A stretch of DNA of 37,601 nucleotides. Source: Actinomycetota bacterium (GTDB lineage: Bacteria > Actinomycetota > Actinomycetes > Nanopelagicales > Nanopelagicaceae). Positions 27,601 to 36,122 of this stretch are shown here, piece after piece. The stretch's first letter is position 1. Every line of letters begins with the position of its first letter. Below the pieces are notes generated by a model that was not told the DNA's origin, ran no database searches, and was given only the letters and a program-made list of their open reading frames with translations. The translations under genes were made by a program, and so were the position numbers. The DNA lies in NCBI GenBank assembly GCA_016870815.1, contig VGAI01000008.1:1-37601 (forward strand), given 5' to 3'.

Positions 27601-29158
27601 TCCGCCGCACCACGACATCTATTCCATCGAGGATCTGGCACAACTTATTCATGATTTGAAGAACGCCAATCACCAGGCGCGAATTCACGTGAAGCTAGTG
27701 GCTGAGGTCGGTGTCGGCACGGTAGCGGCAGGTGTAAGCAAGGCGCATGCTGATGTAGTCCTCATATCAGGGCATGATGGCGGCACGGGGGCATCGCCGC
27801 TCACTTCACTCAAACATGCTGGCGCACCCTGGGAACTTGGTCTTGCCGAGACACAACAAACTTTGATGCTCAATGGCCTTCGCGATCGAATTGTGGTGCA
27901 GACCGATGGTCAAATGAAGACAGGACGAGATGTCGTTATCGCTGCGCTACTTGGCGCCGAAGAGTTTGGCTTTGCTACCGCTCCATTGGTGGTCTCTGGT
28001 TGCATCATGATGCGGGTCTGTCATCTTGATACCTGCCCGGTAGGAGTTGCCACACAGAACCCAGAATTGAGGAAGAAATTCACTGGTCAACCAGAGTTCG
28101 TAGAAACATTCTTCGAATATATCGCCGAAGAGGTTCGCGAGATCTTGGCATCACTTGGCTTGAAGTCTCTTGATGAGGCAGTCGGCATGGTGGAATATCT
28201 CGATACCAAGGCAGCGCTCGATCATTGGAAAGCATCGGGACTTGACCTCTCACCAATACTTCACTTTCCTCAATCAAATCTCGACGCTCCGAGAAAACAG
28301 AGGGTCAAGCAAGAGCATGGTTTGGCGAAAGCCCTCGATCACGAATTGATCCGACTTGCTTCATCGAGCATCGATTCTGGAGAGCCGATACATCTTGATA
28401 TGGCGATTAGAAATGGCAATCGAACCGTGGGAACAATGTTGGGTTCTGAAATCACCAGGCGAAATAGTTCGCCACTGAGTGAAGACAGTATCGATATCTC
28501 TTTCCATGGTTCTGCAGGTCAATCATTTGGCGCATTTATCCCGCAAGGACTGACGCTTCGCCTTTATGGCGATGCAAATGATTACGTCGCAAAGGGGATT
28601 TCAGGGGGCAGGGTGATTCTGCGTCCCGATGAGCGCGCAACATTTGATTCCCGAGAGAATGTCATCGCTGGAAACGTCATCGGATATGGAGCGACCTCGG
28701 GTGAGATTCTCATCAGGGGAGTTGTCGGCGAGCGTTTCTGTGTTCGAAATTCCGGCGCGACAGCGGTTGCCGAAGCTGTGGGCGATCATGGATGCGAATA
28801 CATGACGGGCGGTGTTGTTGTCGTCTTGGGTAGGACTGGGCGCAACTTTGCAGCAGGAATGTCGGGCGGAAGAGCATTCCTCCTTGATGCTGATCATTCA
28901 CTGATCAATGGTGAGATGGTTGACCTGCTCTCCGTTCCGAAAGATCAATCTGCATCACTTCAATCAATCATCTCTCGCTTCCATGCCGAGACGGGTTCAT
29001 TGGTTGCCGCTGAACTATTACGTGATTGGGACGATGCTCTCCATCGCTTCACCATGGTCATGCCACGTGATTACGCGAGGGTGCTCTCGGCGATCGCTCG
29101 TGCCGAGCGTGAGGGTAAAGATGTCGAACGATTAGTCATGGAGGTTGGCAATGGCTGA
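24641..29158 (+). CDS. gltB: Glutamate synthase, large (alpha) subunit
   Basis: GltB makes two glutamates from glutamine and 2-oxoglutarate with electrons from GltD. The protein has 1505 residues. The N-terminal nucleophile is Cys23 ([11 protein letters not shown]) after a likely 22-residue propeptide, followed by the class II glutamine amidotransferase domain ([27 protein letters not shown]). The central domain and the FMN-binding barrel come next, with [50 protein letters not shown] and the 3Fe-4S site [19 protein letters not shown]. The C-terminal GXGXG helix domain closes the protein. The start GTG has a clear ribosome-binding site. It overlaps gltD by 8 bases. Confidence 0.98.
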   Translation: MAYPSSLPSAQGLYDPRNEHDACGVAMVATLNKKPSHEIVSSALTALRHLEHRGASGAEVNSGDGAGILIQIPDHFFREVAGFQLPEPGSYATGIAFMGSQSTNLTRLEEIAHEEGVKVLGWRDLPVNPSSLGKTALSTMPNFRQIFIASTKGSKDLDLEREAFCFRKRIEHELDIYLPSLSSRTIVYKGMLTTGQLEEFFPDLSDSRVTSSLALVHSRFSTNTFPSWPLAHPYRYIAHNGEINTIRGNRNWMSARESLLASDLIPGDIKRLFPIVNPEGSDSASFDEVLELLYLGGRSLPHAVLMMIPEAWENHQTMPDHHKDFYRFHASLMEPWDGPACVTFTDGRQVGAVLDRNGLRPSRFWITNEGLVVLASEVGVLEIDPSKIVRKGRLQPGKMFLVDVEAGRIIEDNEIKDSLASGASYREWLHAGIVRLSDLPAREHILYPHSSVVRRQRAFGYTEEELRILLTPMARNGAEPIGSMGTDTPIAALSERPRVLFDYFSQLFAQVTNPPLDAIREELVTSLGGSIGPEHNLLDPGPASCRQISLAFPVIDNDELAKIIHVNADGDNPGFAAHVVRGLFPIAGGGKALEDRITEICFEISTAIAEGVRLIVLSDRDGDGENAPIPSLLLTAAVHHHLIREKTRTQVGLVVETGEVREVHHVALLIGFGAAAVNPYLAMESVEDLVLQGVITDLTPEKAVRNLIKALGKGVLKVMSKMGISTIASYTGAQVFEAIGLSRELIDKYFVGCTSKLGGVGIDVIAKETIARHHIAYPPGGEIPGTKRLPIGGEYQWRRDGEPHLFDPETVFALQHSTRARRYDIFKKYTAKVDDQSKRLMTLRGLFTLKQGIKPAIPIDQVEPVSEIVKRFSTGAMSYGSISQEAHETLAIAMNRLGGKSNTGEGGEDPDRYRRFDNGDSKRSAIKQVASGRFGVTSEYLVNSDDIQIKMAQGAKPGEGGQLPGNKVYPWIAKVRHSTPGVGLISPPPHHDIYSIEDLAQLIHDLKNANHQARIHVKLVAEVGVGTVAAGVSKAHADVVLISGHDGGTGASPLTSLKHAGAPWELGLAETQQTLMLNGLRDRIVVQTDGQMKTGRDVVIAALLGAEEFGFATAPLVVSGCIMMRVCHLDTCPVGVATQNPELRKKFTGQPEFVETFFEYIAEEVREILASLGLKSLDEAVGMVEYLDTKAALDHWKASGLDLSPILHFPQSNLDAPRKQRVKQEHGLAKALDHELIRLASSSIDSGEPIHLDMAIRNGNRTVGTMLGSEITRRNSSPLSEDSIDISFHGSAGQSFGAFIPQGLTLRLYGDANDYVAKGISGGRVILRPDERATFDSRENVIAGNVIGYGATSGEILIRGVVGERFCVRNSGATAVAEAVGDHGCEYMTGGVVVVLGRTGRNFAAGMSGGRAFLLDADHSLINGEMVDLLSVPKDQSASLQSIISRFHAETGSLVAAELLRDWDDALHRFTMVMPRDYARVLSAIARAEREGKDVERLVMEVGNG
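29140..29144 (+). promoter_or_regulatory. Ribosome-binding site setting the gltD start
   Basis: GGAGG inside the end of gltB, 6 bases before the ATG at 29151, selects this ATG over the TTG at 29145. Confidence 0.75.
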
Positions 29159-30620
29159 TCCAAAAGGTTTCCTTGTGACGCCACGCAAGAACCCTGATCG
29201 GCGACCAGTCGATGTTCGAATCATGGATTGGCGCGAGGTCTATCGCGATCAGGAATTCACAGACCTTCAAAAACAGGCCGGTCGCTGTATGGACTGTGGC
29301 ATTCCGTTCTGTCACCAAGGATGTCCGCTGGGAAATCTCATTCCAGAGTGGAATGACCTGATCTGGCGAAATGAGAAAGAGGAGGCGATCGCACGCCTTC
29401 ATGCAACGAATAATTTCCCCGAGTTCACTGGACGACTCTGTCCGGCGCCATGTGAGAGCGCTTGTGTCGTGGGAATAGATGGCGATCCAGTGACAATCAA
29501 ACAAGTGGAACTTCGCACCATCGAAGAAGCCTTTGAGCGCGGACATGTAAGACCACTGCCTGCAGACCGAATCACGGGCAAGATCGTTGCTGTCATTGGA
29601 AGTGGTCCTGCTGGACTTGCCGCAGCGCAACAACTAACACGCGCTGGCCACACCGTCGTTGTCTATGAGCGGGCAGAGAAGATCGGAGGCTTACTTCGTT
29701 ACGGAATTCCTGAGTTCAAGATGGAGAAGAACGTCCTTGATCGACGGCTCAAGCAAATGGAGCGCGAGGGTACGAGATTTCGCACGGGTGTAGATGTCGG
29801 CGTCGATCTCGCGGTATCAGAACTTAAATCTCGTTATGACGCGATCGTGATTGCAACTGGAGCTACAAAGTGGCGCGAGCTTGAAATTCCTGGAAGAGAT
29901 CTACGCGGGATTCACCAAGCGATGGAGTATCTGCCTTGGGGCAATAAGCAAGCGCTCGGTGAAGTTGAATCGGAGTATCTGGCAGAGAAATCTATTAGCG
30001 CTGAAGGCAAGAAAGTCGTGATCCTCGGCGGCGGCGATACCGGAGCGGATTGCCTCGGGACTGCGATACGCCAAGGAGCAGCATCTATCGCACAGATAGA
30101 GATCATGCCCCGACCATCTGATGAACGACCATCAAATCAACCTTGGCCCACCTATCCCATGGTTTATCGAACTAGTAGCGCACATGAAGAAGGTGGCGAT
30201 CGACTCTATGCGCTCGCAACCCAAGAGTTCTTGGGCGATAGCGACGGAAATCTTCGAGCATTGAAAGTCGTGAAGACGAAATTCGAAGATGGCAGATTCC
30301 AACCGATACCTGGTAGCGAACACGAGATTGAATGCGAGATGGCGCTACTTGCACTTGGCTTCACTGGTCCAGAGCGAAATGCACTCATCGATGACTTTGC
30401 CATCTCATTGGATGATCGCGGATTGATCGCGCGCGATAGTTCCTATCAAAGTAACGTTGAGAATGTCTTCGTCTGTGGCGATGCCGGGCGAGGCCAATCT
30501 CTTATCGTTTGGGCGATAGCAGAGGGAAGAAGCGCTGCTGCACACGTTGACGAGTACTTGACTGGTCGAACGCAATTGCCTGCCGTAATCGAGCCAACTG
30601 ATCGACCGCTGACGGTCTGA
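29151..30620 (+). CDS. gltD: Glutamate synthase, small (beta) subunit
   Basis: GltD passes electrons from NADPH through FAD and 4Fe-4S clusters to GltB. The protein has 489 residues. The N-terminal cysteine motifs [17 protein letters not shown] and [12 protein letters not shown] hold the iron-sulfur clusters. They are followed by the FAD-binding [13 protein letters not shown], the NADPH-binding [13 protein letters not shown] and the C-terminal [25 protein letters not shown]. The ATG at 29151 has GGAGG 6 bases upstream and lies inside the gltB 3' end, so the subunits are probably translated in step. Confidence 0.97.
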   Translation: MADPKGFLVTPRKNPDRRPVDVRIMDWREVYRDQEFTDLQKQAGRCMDCGIPFCHQGCPLGNLIPEWNDLIWRNEKEEAIARLHATNNFPEFTGRLCPAPCESACVVGIDGDPVTIKQVELRTIEEAFERGHVRPLPADRITGKIVAVIGSGPAGLAAAQQLTRAGHTVVVYERAEKIGGLLRYGIPEFKMEKNVLDRRLKQMEREGTRFRTGVDVGVDLAVSELKSRYDAIVIATGATKWRELEIPGRDLRGIHQAMEYLPWGNKQALGEVESEYLAEKSISAEGKKVVILGGGDTGADCLGTAIRQGAASIAQIEIMPRPSDERPSNQPWPTYPMVYRTSSAHEEGGDRLYALATQEFLGDSDGNLRALKVVKTKFEDGRFQPIPGSEHEIECEMALLALGFTGPERNALIDDFAISLDDRGLIARDSSYQSNVENVFVCGDAGRGQSLIVWAIAEGRSAAAHVDEYLTGRTQLPAVIEPTDRPLTV

Positions 30621-30623
30621 AGA

Positions 30624-30629
30624 TAGGAT
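30624..30629 (+). promoter_or_regulatory. Putative -10 box of a leaderless pyk promoter
   Basis: TAGGAT is followed by exactly 6 bases and then the ATG at 30636. The AGGA within it could equally serve as a ribosome-binding site (7 bases to ATG) on a gltBD read-through transcript, so the meaning is ambiguous. Confidence 0.35.
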
Positions 30630-30635
30630 TTGATC

Positions 30636-32096
30636 ATGTTTGCTGCTCATACATGGAAGCGCAGAGCAAAGATCGTCTGCACCATGGGCCCTGCGGTAGC
30701 GAGTGAAGCGAAGATTTCGCAGCTTATTGAAGCTGGAATGAATGTGGCTCGTCTTAATCTTTCCCACGGAGACTATCCAGAACACGAACGTCTCTTTGGA
30801 ATCATCCGTGAGAGTGCGGCAGAGGCAGGTCGCCCCGTTGCGATCCTGGTGGATCTACAGGGACCGAAAATTCGTTTGGGCAGATTCAGCGCTGGTCCCC
30901 ATCGTTTGTCCGTGGGTGACACCTTCACAATCACGATTGATGAGATTGATGGAGATGCCTCTCGCGCGAGCACGACCTATCAGGGTCTTCCTGGAGATTG
31001 CAAGAAGGGTGATTTGATCCTGATTGACGATGGAAGCGTGATGGCTCGAGTCGTCGAATCCAAAGAACGCGAAGTTGTCACGGAGATTCTTCAAGGTGGG
31101 ACCGTTAGCAACAACAAGGGGATAAACCTCCCAGGCGTTGCGGTCTCGGTACCAGCTATGTCTGAGAAAGATGTCGAAGATCTCAAGTGGGCGCTCAAAG
31201 TAGGAGCCGATTTCATAGCGCTCTCCTTCGTGCGAAGCGCCAAAGACATCGAAGATGTCCATCGAATCATGGATGAGGCAGGAGTGAGGATTCCGGTTAT
31301 CGCGAAGATCGAGAAGCCACAAGCAGTCGAGAATCTGCAAGAGATCATTGACACCTTTGATGGATTGATGGTTGCGCGAGGCGACCTTGGTGTTGAGCTT
31401 CCCTTCGAAGATGTACCTATGGTGCAGAAGAGATGCATCACTGCCGCTCGAGAGAACGCCAAGCCGGTGATCGTGGCGACGCAGATGCTTGATTCCATGA
31501 TTCACAATCCGCGCCCAACTAGAGCTGAGGCAACAGATTGTGCCAATGCTGTAATTGATGGCGCCGATGCGTTGATGCTCTCTGGTGAGACCAGCATCGG
31601 TGAATATCCGATTGAATCGGTTCAGACCATGGCGCGAATTATTGAGAAGACTGAAGCTGAAGCACTTGATTTGATTCCCCCACTCAAGCACGCACCAAGA
31701 ACCAAAGGTGGCGCGATAACGAAGGCAGCAACCGAGGTTGGTTCGATTATCGGAGCGAAATATCTGATCGCATTCACGCAGAGCGGTGACTCTGCTCGTC
31801 GTATGTGTCGATTGAGGAGTTCTATTCCGATGCTCGCCCTCACTCCAGAGCAAGCGACATTCAACAGATTGGCGCTCAGTTGGGGACTGGAACCCTTAAT
31901 CGTTCCGACTGTGACGACAACGGATGAGATGGTCAAACAAGCTGATCAAATTCTTATCAAAAGTGGGACGGTGGCAAAGGGTGAGAATGTATTGATCGTC
32001 GCAGGTTCGCCTCCGGGGATTCCTGGCTCTACCAATGCTATGCGCGTGCATGTCATAGGTGCAGCAGTAGATGGAATCGCGCCGGCTTACCGATAA
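30636..32096 (+). CDS. pyk: Pyruvate kinase
   Basis: Pyruvate kinase converts PEP and ADP to pyruvate and ATP, the last step of glycolysis. The protein has 486 residues. It has RAKIVCTMGPA, ARLNLSHGDYPEHE, DLQGPKIRLG, then a B domain, then the active-site signature IPVIAKIEKPQAVENLQEI, MVARGDLGVELPFEDVP and KPVIVATQMLDSMIHNPRPTRAEATD, and a C-terminal regulatory domain (about 350-480). Start is ATG 30636, 15 bases after gltD. The tRNA gene follows after 40 bases. Confidence 0.97.
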   Translation: MFAAHTWKRRAKIVCTMGPAVASEAKISQLIEAGMNVARLNLSHGDYPEHERLFGIIRESAAEAGRPVAILVDLQGPKIRLGRFSAGPHRLSVGDTFTITIDEIDGDASRASTTYQGLPGDCKKGDLILIDDGSVMARVVESKEREVVTEILQGGTVSNNKGINLPGVAVSVPAMSEKDVEDLKWALKVGADFIALSFVRSAKDIEDVHRIMDEAGVRIPVIAKIEKPQAVENLQEIIDTFDGLMVARGDLGVELPFEDVPMVQKRCITAARENAKPVIVATQMLDSMIHNPRPTRAEATDCANAVIDGADALMLSGETSIGEYPIESVQTMARIIEKTEAEALDLIPPLKHAPRTKGGAITKAATEVGSIIGAKYLIAFTQSGDSARRMCRLRSSIPMLALTPEQATFNRLALSWGLEPLIVPTVTTTDEMVKQADQILIKSGTVAKGENVLIVAGSPPGIPGSTNAMRVHVIGAAVDGIAPAYR

Positions 32097-32105
32097 TCTC
32101 TTGGC

Positions 32106-32111
32106 TATAAT
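32106..32111 (+). promoter_or_regulatory. -10 box of the tRNA-pdtaR transcription unit
   Basis: TATAAT, a perfect consensus, lies 25 bases upstream of the tRNA. A transcript would start near 32118, leaving a 5' leader of about 19 bases for RNase P to remove. No clear -35 is visible; TTACCG (32087-32092) is too close for a usual spacer. Confidence 0.55.
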
Positions 32112-32136
32112 CGCACTCTCGTCAAGGTTGTTAAAA

Positions 32137-32209
32137 GCCTCGGTACTCCAACGGTAGAGAGGGCGGTCTCAAACACCGCATAGTGTCGGTTCAAATCCGA
32201 CTCGAGGCA
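32137..32209 (+). tRNA. tRNA with CAA anticodon (Leu) but class I architecture
   Basis: A full cloverleaf of 73 bases can be folded by hand. The acceptor stem is 32137-32143 / 32202-32208 (7 pairs, one G-U), with discriminator A at 32209. The D stem is 32146-32148 / 32159-32161 (3 pairs plus a C-A mismatch), with GG in the loop. The anticodon stem is 32163-32167 / 32175-32179, 5 perfect pairs, with the loop CTCAAAC giving anticodon CAA (32170-32172). The T stem is 32185-32189 / 32197-32201 with loop TTCAAAT. CCA is not encoded. The variable loop is only 5 bases (32180-32184), whereas bacterial tRNA-Leu normally has a long variable arm. The anticodon would read UUG leucine codons, but the true amino acid is uncertain. 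pdtaR starts one base after the tRNA. Confidence 0.85.
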
Positions 32210-32210
32210 C

Positions 32211-32783
32211 ATGTCCCATCGAATTGTGGTCGCCGAAGATGAAGCACTGATTCGCCTTGACCTCATCGAAATGCTCACCGAGTCTGGTTATGACGTGGTT
32301 GGCGAAGCCACCAATGGAAATGATGCAATTTCTCTCGTCGATCAACATGCGCCAGATCTTGCGATTCTTGATGTCAAGATGCCGATCCTTGATGGGATCT
32401 CTGCTGCCCAACAAATACAAGGAAAGTGTGCGATCTTGATCCTGACCGCCTTCAGTCAGAAAGAATTGATTGACCGCGCGAGTGAAGCGGGAGCAATGGC
32501 TTACGTTGTTAAACCTTTCACGATCGGAGATCTCAGACCATCGATTGAGATTGCGATTGCGCGTTTTAAAGAAATGAAAGCGCTCGAGTCAGAGGTGGCA
32601 GATATTCATCAGCGACTAGAGAGCAGAAAGCTCGTCGATCGGGCAAAAGGTGTCTTAATGAAGGCGCTCAATATCTCTGAGCCCGAGGCATTTAGCTGGA
32701 TACAAAAGACGGCGATGGATAAGCGAGTCTCGATGAAAGCAGTGGCAGAGGCAGTTCTAGACCCGGCAAAAGGTGGATTATAG
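32211..32783 (+). CDS. pdtaR: Response regulator with ANTAR RNA-binding domain (PdtaR type)
   Basis: This is a two-domain response regulator of 190 residues. The receiver domain (about 4-115) has the acidic pair Asp10/Glu11, phospho-acceptor Asp54 (AILDVKMP), Thr79 and Lys101 (VVKPF). The C-terminal ANTAR domain (about 120-185: LESRKLVDRAKGVLMKALNISEPEAFSWIQKTAMDKRVSMKAVAEAVL) binds paired RNA hairpins in mRNAs and prevents transcription termination. In mycobacteria it is phosphorylated by the kinase PdtaS. The start must be ATG 32211: an in-frame stop lies inside the tRNA with no other start between. There is no ribosome-binding site of its own, since upstream sequence is tRNA. No ANTAR target hairpin pair is evident nearby. 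Confidence 0.95.
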   Translation: MSHRIVVAEDEALIRLDLIEMLTESGYDVVGEATNGNDAISLVDQHAPDLAILDVKMPILDGISAAQQIQGKCAILILTAFSQKELIDRASEAGAMAYVVKPFTIGDLRPSIEIAIARFKEMKALESEVADIHQRLESRKLVDRAKGVLMKALNISEPEAFSWIQKTAMDKRVSMKAVAEAVLDPAKGGL

Positions 32784-32784
32784 A

Positions 32785-33231
32785 TCAAGCCTGAAAAGGC
32801 TTCGGAGCTCGGTCGAGAATCAAACACGTCAGGCGAGCGGTACAAGTCTTCACGCCCTTCTCGTCAGTTAGAACGATCTCGTAACAGGTGAGAGTTCTTC
32901 CGAGTGAGATCGCCGTAGCGACTCCTGTGACAAAGCCCGATGTCGCTGATTTGTGGTGAGTCGCGCTTACCTCAATCCCAACTGATGTGCGATTGAAACC
33001 GGCATGGAGCTGTGATGCGATTGAACCTAGGCTCTCTGCAAGTACGACATTGGCACCGCCGTGAAGCAAACCAATGGGTTGTCTATTTCCTTCAACTGGC
33101 ATCCTTCCGACGACTCGTTCCGGAGAAGCCTCAAGGATCTCGATCCCCATTCTCGCGCCAAGCTCACCACTGCCACGCTTGACGAGGAAATCCATATAGT
33201 CATTGATCTTGCCGGAATCATCGATAGACAT
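32785..33231 (-). CDS. Hotdog-fold thioesterase (PaaI/MenI-like)
   Basis: A 148-residue single-domain hotdog protein, probably an acyl-CoA thioesterase. The key motif is LLHGGANVVLAESLGSIAS (His57, Glu66), matching the HGG...LAE..GS pattern of the YdiI/EntH/PaaI subgroup. SVGIEVSATHHKSATSGFVTGVA and GRTLTCYEIVLTDEKG follow. It might be the DHNA-CoA thioesterase of menaquinone synthesis or a general thioesterase; the sequence does not decide. The ATG at 33231 is supported by TATCAT 6 bases upstream on this strand. It is convergent with pdtaR (one base between the stops) and divergent from polA. Confidence 0.85.
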   Translation of the reverse strand: MSIDDSGKINDYMDFLVKRGSGELGARMGIEILEASPERVVGRMPVEGNRQPIGLLHGGANVVLAESLGSIASQLHAGFNRTSVGIEVSATHHKSATSGFVTGVATAISLGRTLTCYEIVLTDEKGVKTCTARLTCLILDRAPKPFQA

Positions 33232-33237
33232 GAGTGC

Positions 33238-33243
33238 ATGATA
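33238..33243 (-). promoter_or_regulatory. Putative -10 box of a leaderless thioesterase gene
   Basis: On the minus strand TATCAT is followed by exactly 6 bases and then the ATG at 33231. There is no ribosome-binding site. Confidence 0.5.
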
Positions 33244-33326
33244 GGGCAGAGCATGCGGCAAAAGCAGTGAGCGACCTCAATAAATCCAATGTGGCACACT
33301 CTCGGTATGAGAAAGAGTGGGCAGAT

Positions 33327-35957
33327 ATGAAGAAGTTCCTCTTACTCGATGGTCATTCGCTCGCATACCGCGCCTTCTATGCACTTCCGGTAGATCGGTT
33401 CGCGACTTCGACTGGCCAGCCAACTAACGCCATTTACGGCTTCTGCTCGATGTTGGCCAATCTCCTAGCAGAACAGAAGCCAGACCAGGTCATCGTCGCC
33501 TTCGACCATTCTCGTAAGACATTTCGTACCGAAAGATTCCCCGAATACAAAGCCAATCGGGTGAAATCTCCTGATGAGTTCAGATCGCAGATCGATTACA
33601 TCATCGAGATGATTGAAGGGTTCAATATTCCCATCGTTATTCGCGAGGGATATGAGGCCGACGATCTCATCGCTACCTTGACCAGAGCCGTGACAGCTGA
33701 ATCTGACGATAATCGAGTTTTCATCACGACAGGCGATCGAGATTCGTTCCAGTTGATCAATGATCATGTAACGGTGCTTTATCCAATGAAGGGGGTCACC
33801 GAGCTTGCTTCAATGACACCAACAAGCGTTGAAGCGAAGTACGGGCTCACCCCCTCGCAATATCCAGATTTTGCTGCACTTCGTGGCGATCCCAGCGACA
33901 ACCTTCCCTCAATTCCAGGGGTAGGCGAGAAGACAGCCATCAAGTGGATTCAAGAGTACGGCTCACTCTCAGGGCTCATCGCGAAGGCGGATCAGGTTCC
34001 CGGCAAAGTTGGCGATGCACTTCGTGCCCACACCTCACAAGTCCTGCTCAACCGTGAACTCACACACCTCGTCGATGATGTTCCGATAGATGTATCCATG
34101 CTCTCTTCATTGGTGATGGGAAAGTGGGAAGGGATTGACCTCGGCCGGACTCGCTCACTCTTCGCCAAGTTAGAGATCAAAGCGCTCAAAGAGCGAATTG
34201 AGAAGCTACCCATTTCTGCGGATTCACTAGATGACGCGAAGAGTGATCCTTCGACTCCCGCGAAGGCAGCCTCGAGTGAAGTGAAGGTAATCAAGTCGAG
34301 TCTAGAGAAGGCTCTTGCTGACATTAGCGGTGAATTTTCCTTAGTGGTGGAGCGAAAGGTTGAGTCAGGCGAACTCGAAGTTGCACTCTCGCCACGACGG
34401 GGGGTTGTTCACTCATTTTTTGTCGGAGCACTTACTCGTGAGAGCCTCAAAGACTGCGCCTTCTTTGGCCATGGCGTGAAATCATGGCTGCGGGAAATCG
34501 AATTCAGTGACTCAACCACGGTCCTTTTTGATTCTGAACTTGCCGGGTACCTACTTAACCCAGGTGTTCGCGATCTCTCCCTGGAAACCTTGGTTCAGGA
34601 ACATCTCGGTATCGAGCGGAGTATCCCGAGCGATGACCAAGATCTTTTTACCTCCTCTACTTTTGCACCCGAGTTAGCGAGTGACCTCTGGTCGCTTCGT
34701 GAACTGCTGACAAAACAATTGCAAGACCAAGGCGTGAGCGATCTTCTTGCAGAGCTTGAGATCCCTTTGGCTCTCTCGCTCGCCAAGATGGAGCATCTCG
34801 GGATTGGTTTTGATACTGCAAAAGCGAAGGAAATCCAGAGGGGTTTCTCCAACGAGTTGGCAAGTGAGATCGGTAAAGCCCACGACTGCGCCGGGCATGA
34901 ATTCAATGTCAATTCCCCGAAACAGTTGCAGGTTGTGCTCTTTGAAGAACTCAAACTCCCGAAGACGAAGCGGATCAAGAGTGGTTACAGCACCGATGCC
35001 GACTCACTCATGTGGCTCCACCAAGAGACGAATCATCCACTTCTCACCTCATTGCTTCGAATTCGGGAAGTTGGAAAACTTGAGACGGTCTTAGAAGGTT
35101 TGATCACCAGTGCGAAAGCAGGGCGGATCCACACCATTTTTCAGCAGACAGTTGCTGCCACAGGACGTCTCTCATCGACTGATCCAAATCTGCAGAACAT
35201 CCCAGTGAGAAGCGAAGAGGGCAGGCGAATCCGAGATTGCTTCATCGCCCAAAAACCATATTCTCAACTTCTGACTGCTGATTACAGTCAGATAGAGATG
35301 CGAATCATGGCTCATCTCTCAGCCGATAAACATCTCATTGAGGCTTTTAATTCAGGCGAGGATCTTCATAACTCGGTCGCGGGATTGGTATTCGGTGTAA
35401 AGCCGGATCAAGTGAGTAGCGAGATGCGACGTACTATCAAAGCCATGTCATACGGGCTTGCGTATGGACTATCAGCATTCGGGCTCGCTCAGCAGTTAGA
35501 CCTCTCGCCATCTGAGGCGCAGAAGTTGATGGATGACTACTTCACCCGATTTGGCGGAATCCGTGACTATCTTCAAAGTGTTGTTCGCACTGCAAGGGAG
35601 CGCGGTTTCACAGAGACGCTGCTAGGTAGGCGTCGATATCTCCCTGACCTAACGAGTGAGAATCGACAACGCCGAGAGATGGCAGAGCGGATGGCGCTCA
35701 ATGCCCCTATTCAGGGTTCAGCCGCCGACATCATTAAGAGCGCCATGTTGATCGTTGAAGATGGGATCGAAAAAGCTGGTCTCAACTCAAGAATGATCTT
35801 GCAGGTACATGATGAATTGATCTTCGAGGTGATGGCAGGCGAGGAGATGGAATTGGAAAAGTTGGTTCGGGATGGGATGAGTAAGGCCTATCCGCTTGAT
35901 TTACCGTTGGAGGTAAGCGTTGGGATAGGGGTAAGTTGGGACGAGGCGGCCCACTGA
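33327..35957 (+). CDS. polA: DNA polymerase I
   Basis: PolA fills gaps in repair and removes Okazaki primers. The protein has 876 residues from the ATG at 33327, which gives the family N-terminus KKFLLLDGHSLAYRAFYALP. The 5'-3' exonuclease domain (about 1-290) keeps GYEADDLIATL and DNLPSIPGVGEKTAIKW. The middle 3'-5' exonuclease-like domain (about 325-500) has lost its metal-binding acidic residues (FSLVVERK where active enzymes have FDTET), so proofreading is probably absent, as in other actinobacterial PolA. The polymerase domain has GRLSSTDPNLQNIP, motif A DYSQIEMRI (Asp652), motif B RRTIKAMSYGLAYG and motif C QVHDELIFE (Asp829). Confidence 0.97.
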   Translation: MKKFLLLDGHSLAYRAFYALPVDRFATSTGQPTNAIYGFCSMLANLLAEQKPDQVIVAFDHSRKTFRTERFPEYKANRVKSPDEFRSQIDYIIEMIEGFNIPIVIREGYEADDLIATLTRAVTAESDDNRVFITTGDRDSFQLINDHVTVLYPMKGVTELASMTPTSVEAKYGLTPSQYPDFAALRGDPSDNLPSIPGVGEKTAIKWIQEYGSLSGLIAKADQVPGKVGDALRAHTSQVLLNRELTHLVDDVPIDVSMLSSLVMGKWEGIDLGRTRSLFAKLEIKALKERIEKLPISADSLDDAKSDPSTPAKAASSEVKVIKSSLEKALADISGEFSLVVERKVESGELEVALSPRRGVVHSFFVGALTRESLKDCAFFGHGVKSWLREIEFSDSTTVLFDSELAGYLLNPGVRDLSLETLVQEHLGIERSIPSDDQDLFTSSTFAPELASDLWSLRELLTKQLQDQGVSDLLAELEIPLALSLAKMEHLGIGFDTAKAKEIQRGFSNELASEIGKAHDCAGHEFNVNSPKQLQVVLFEELKLPKTKRIKSGYSTDADSLMWLHQETNHPLLTSLLRIREVGKLETVLEGLITSAKAGRIHTIFQQTVAATGRLSSTDPNLQNIPVRSEEGRRIRDCFIAQKPYSQLLTADYSQIEMRIMAHLSADKHLIEAFNSGEDLHNSVAGLVFGVKPDQVSSEMRRTIKAMSYGLAYGLSAFGLAQQLDLSPSEAQKLMDDYFTRFGGIRDYLQSVVRTARERGFTETLLGRRRYLPDLTSENRQRREMAERMALNAPIQGSAADIIKSAMLIVEDGIEKAGLNSRMILQVHDELIFEVMAGEEMELEKLVRDGMSKAYPLDLPLEVSVGIGVSWDEAAH

Positions 35958-35965
35958 CCCTCAGT

Positions 35966-35995
35966 TTGACCTCAAGGACGCGACGAAAGTAGCCT
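35966..35995 (+). promoter_or_regulatory. Putative rpsA promoter
   Basis: TTGACC (35966-35971), 18-base spacer, TAGCCT (35990-35995), just after polA. A start near 36002 gives a leader of about 120 bases before rpsA, unlike the leaderless pattern elsewhere. Confidence 0.45.
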
Positions 35996-36084
35996 TCGAC
36001 TGCTCATTGATTGAGTCCTTTGATGGTCGTGCGGGTCTCCCGTTCTTCAAATCCTTAGGAGTTCAAAAGTTTCGCCTTGAGCGC

Positions 36085-36122
36085 GTCCCTGTCCCTACTA
36101 GTCCCTGTCAACCGGAGTCCCT
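36085..36122 (+). repeat. Four GTCCCT repeats in the rpsA leader
   Basis: GTCCCT occurs at 36085-36090, 36091-36096, 36101-36106 and 36117-36122, the last running into the rpsA start codon. A GGAG at 36114-36117 overlaps the last copy. A small hairpin (CGGG TCT CCCG) lies further upstream near 36032-36042. The repeats could be a binding site for S1 itself or a way to mask the ribosome-binding site. This is speculative. Confidence 0.5.

Noticed and set aside
30855-31853. 332-codon open frame on the minus strand inside pyk
   Set aside because: It lies opposite conserved pyruvate kinase motifs, its translation resembles no family I know, and it has no plausible start signals. It is a shadow frame favoured by the base composition.
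32137-32209. tRNA as an ordinary tRNA-Leu
   Set aside because: The CAA anticodon suggests Leu, but the variable region is 5 bases and cannot form the long arm of bacterial tRNA-Leu, so I did not assign a plain leucine identity or symbol.
34300-34830. PolA exonuclease domain as a damaged gene
   Set aside because: Missing DEDD residues could look like decay, but the frame is intact and loss of proofreading residues is usual in actinobacterial PolA.
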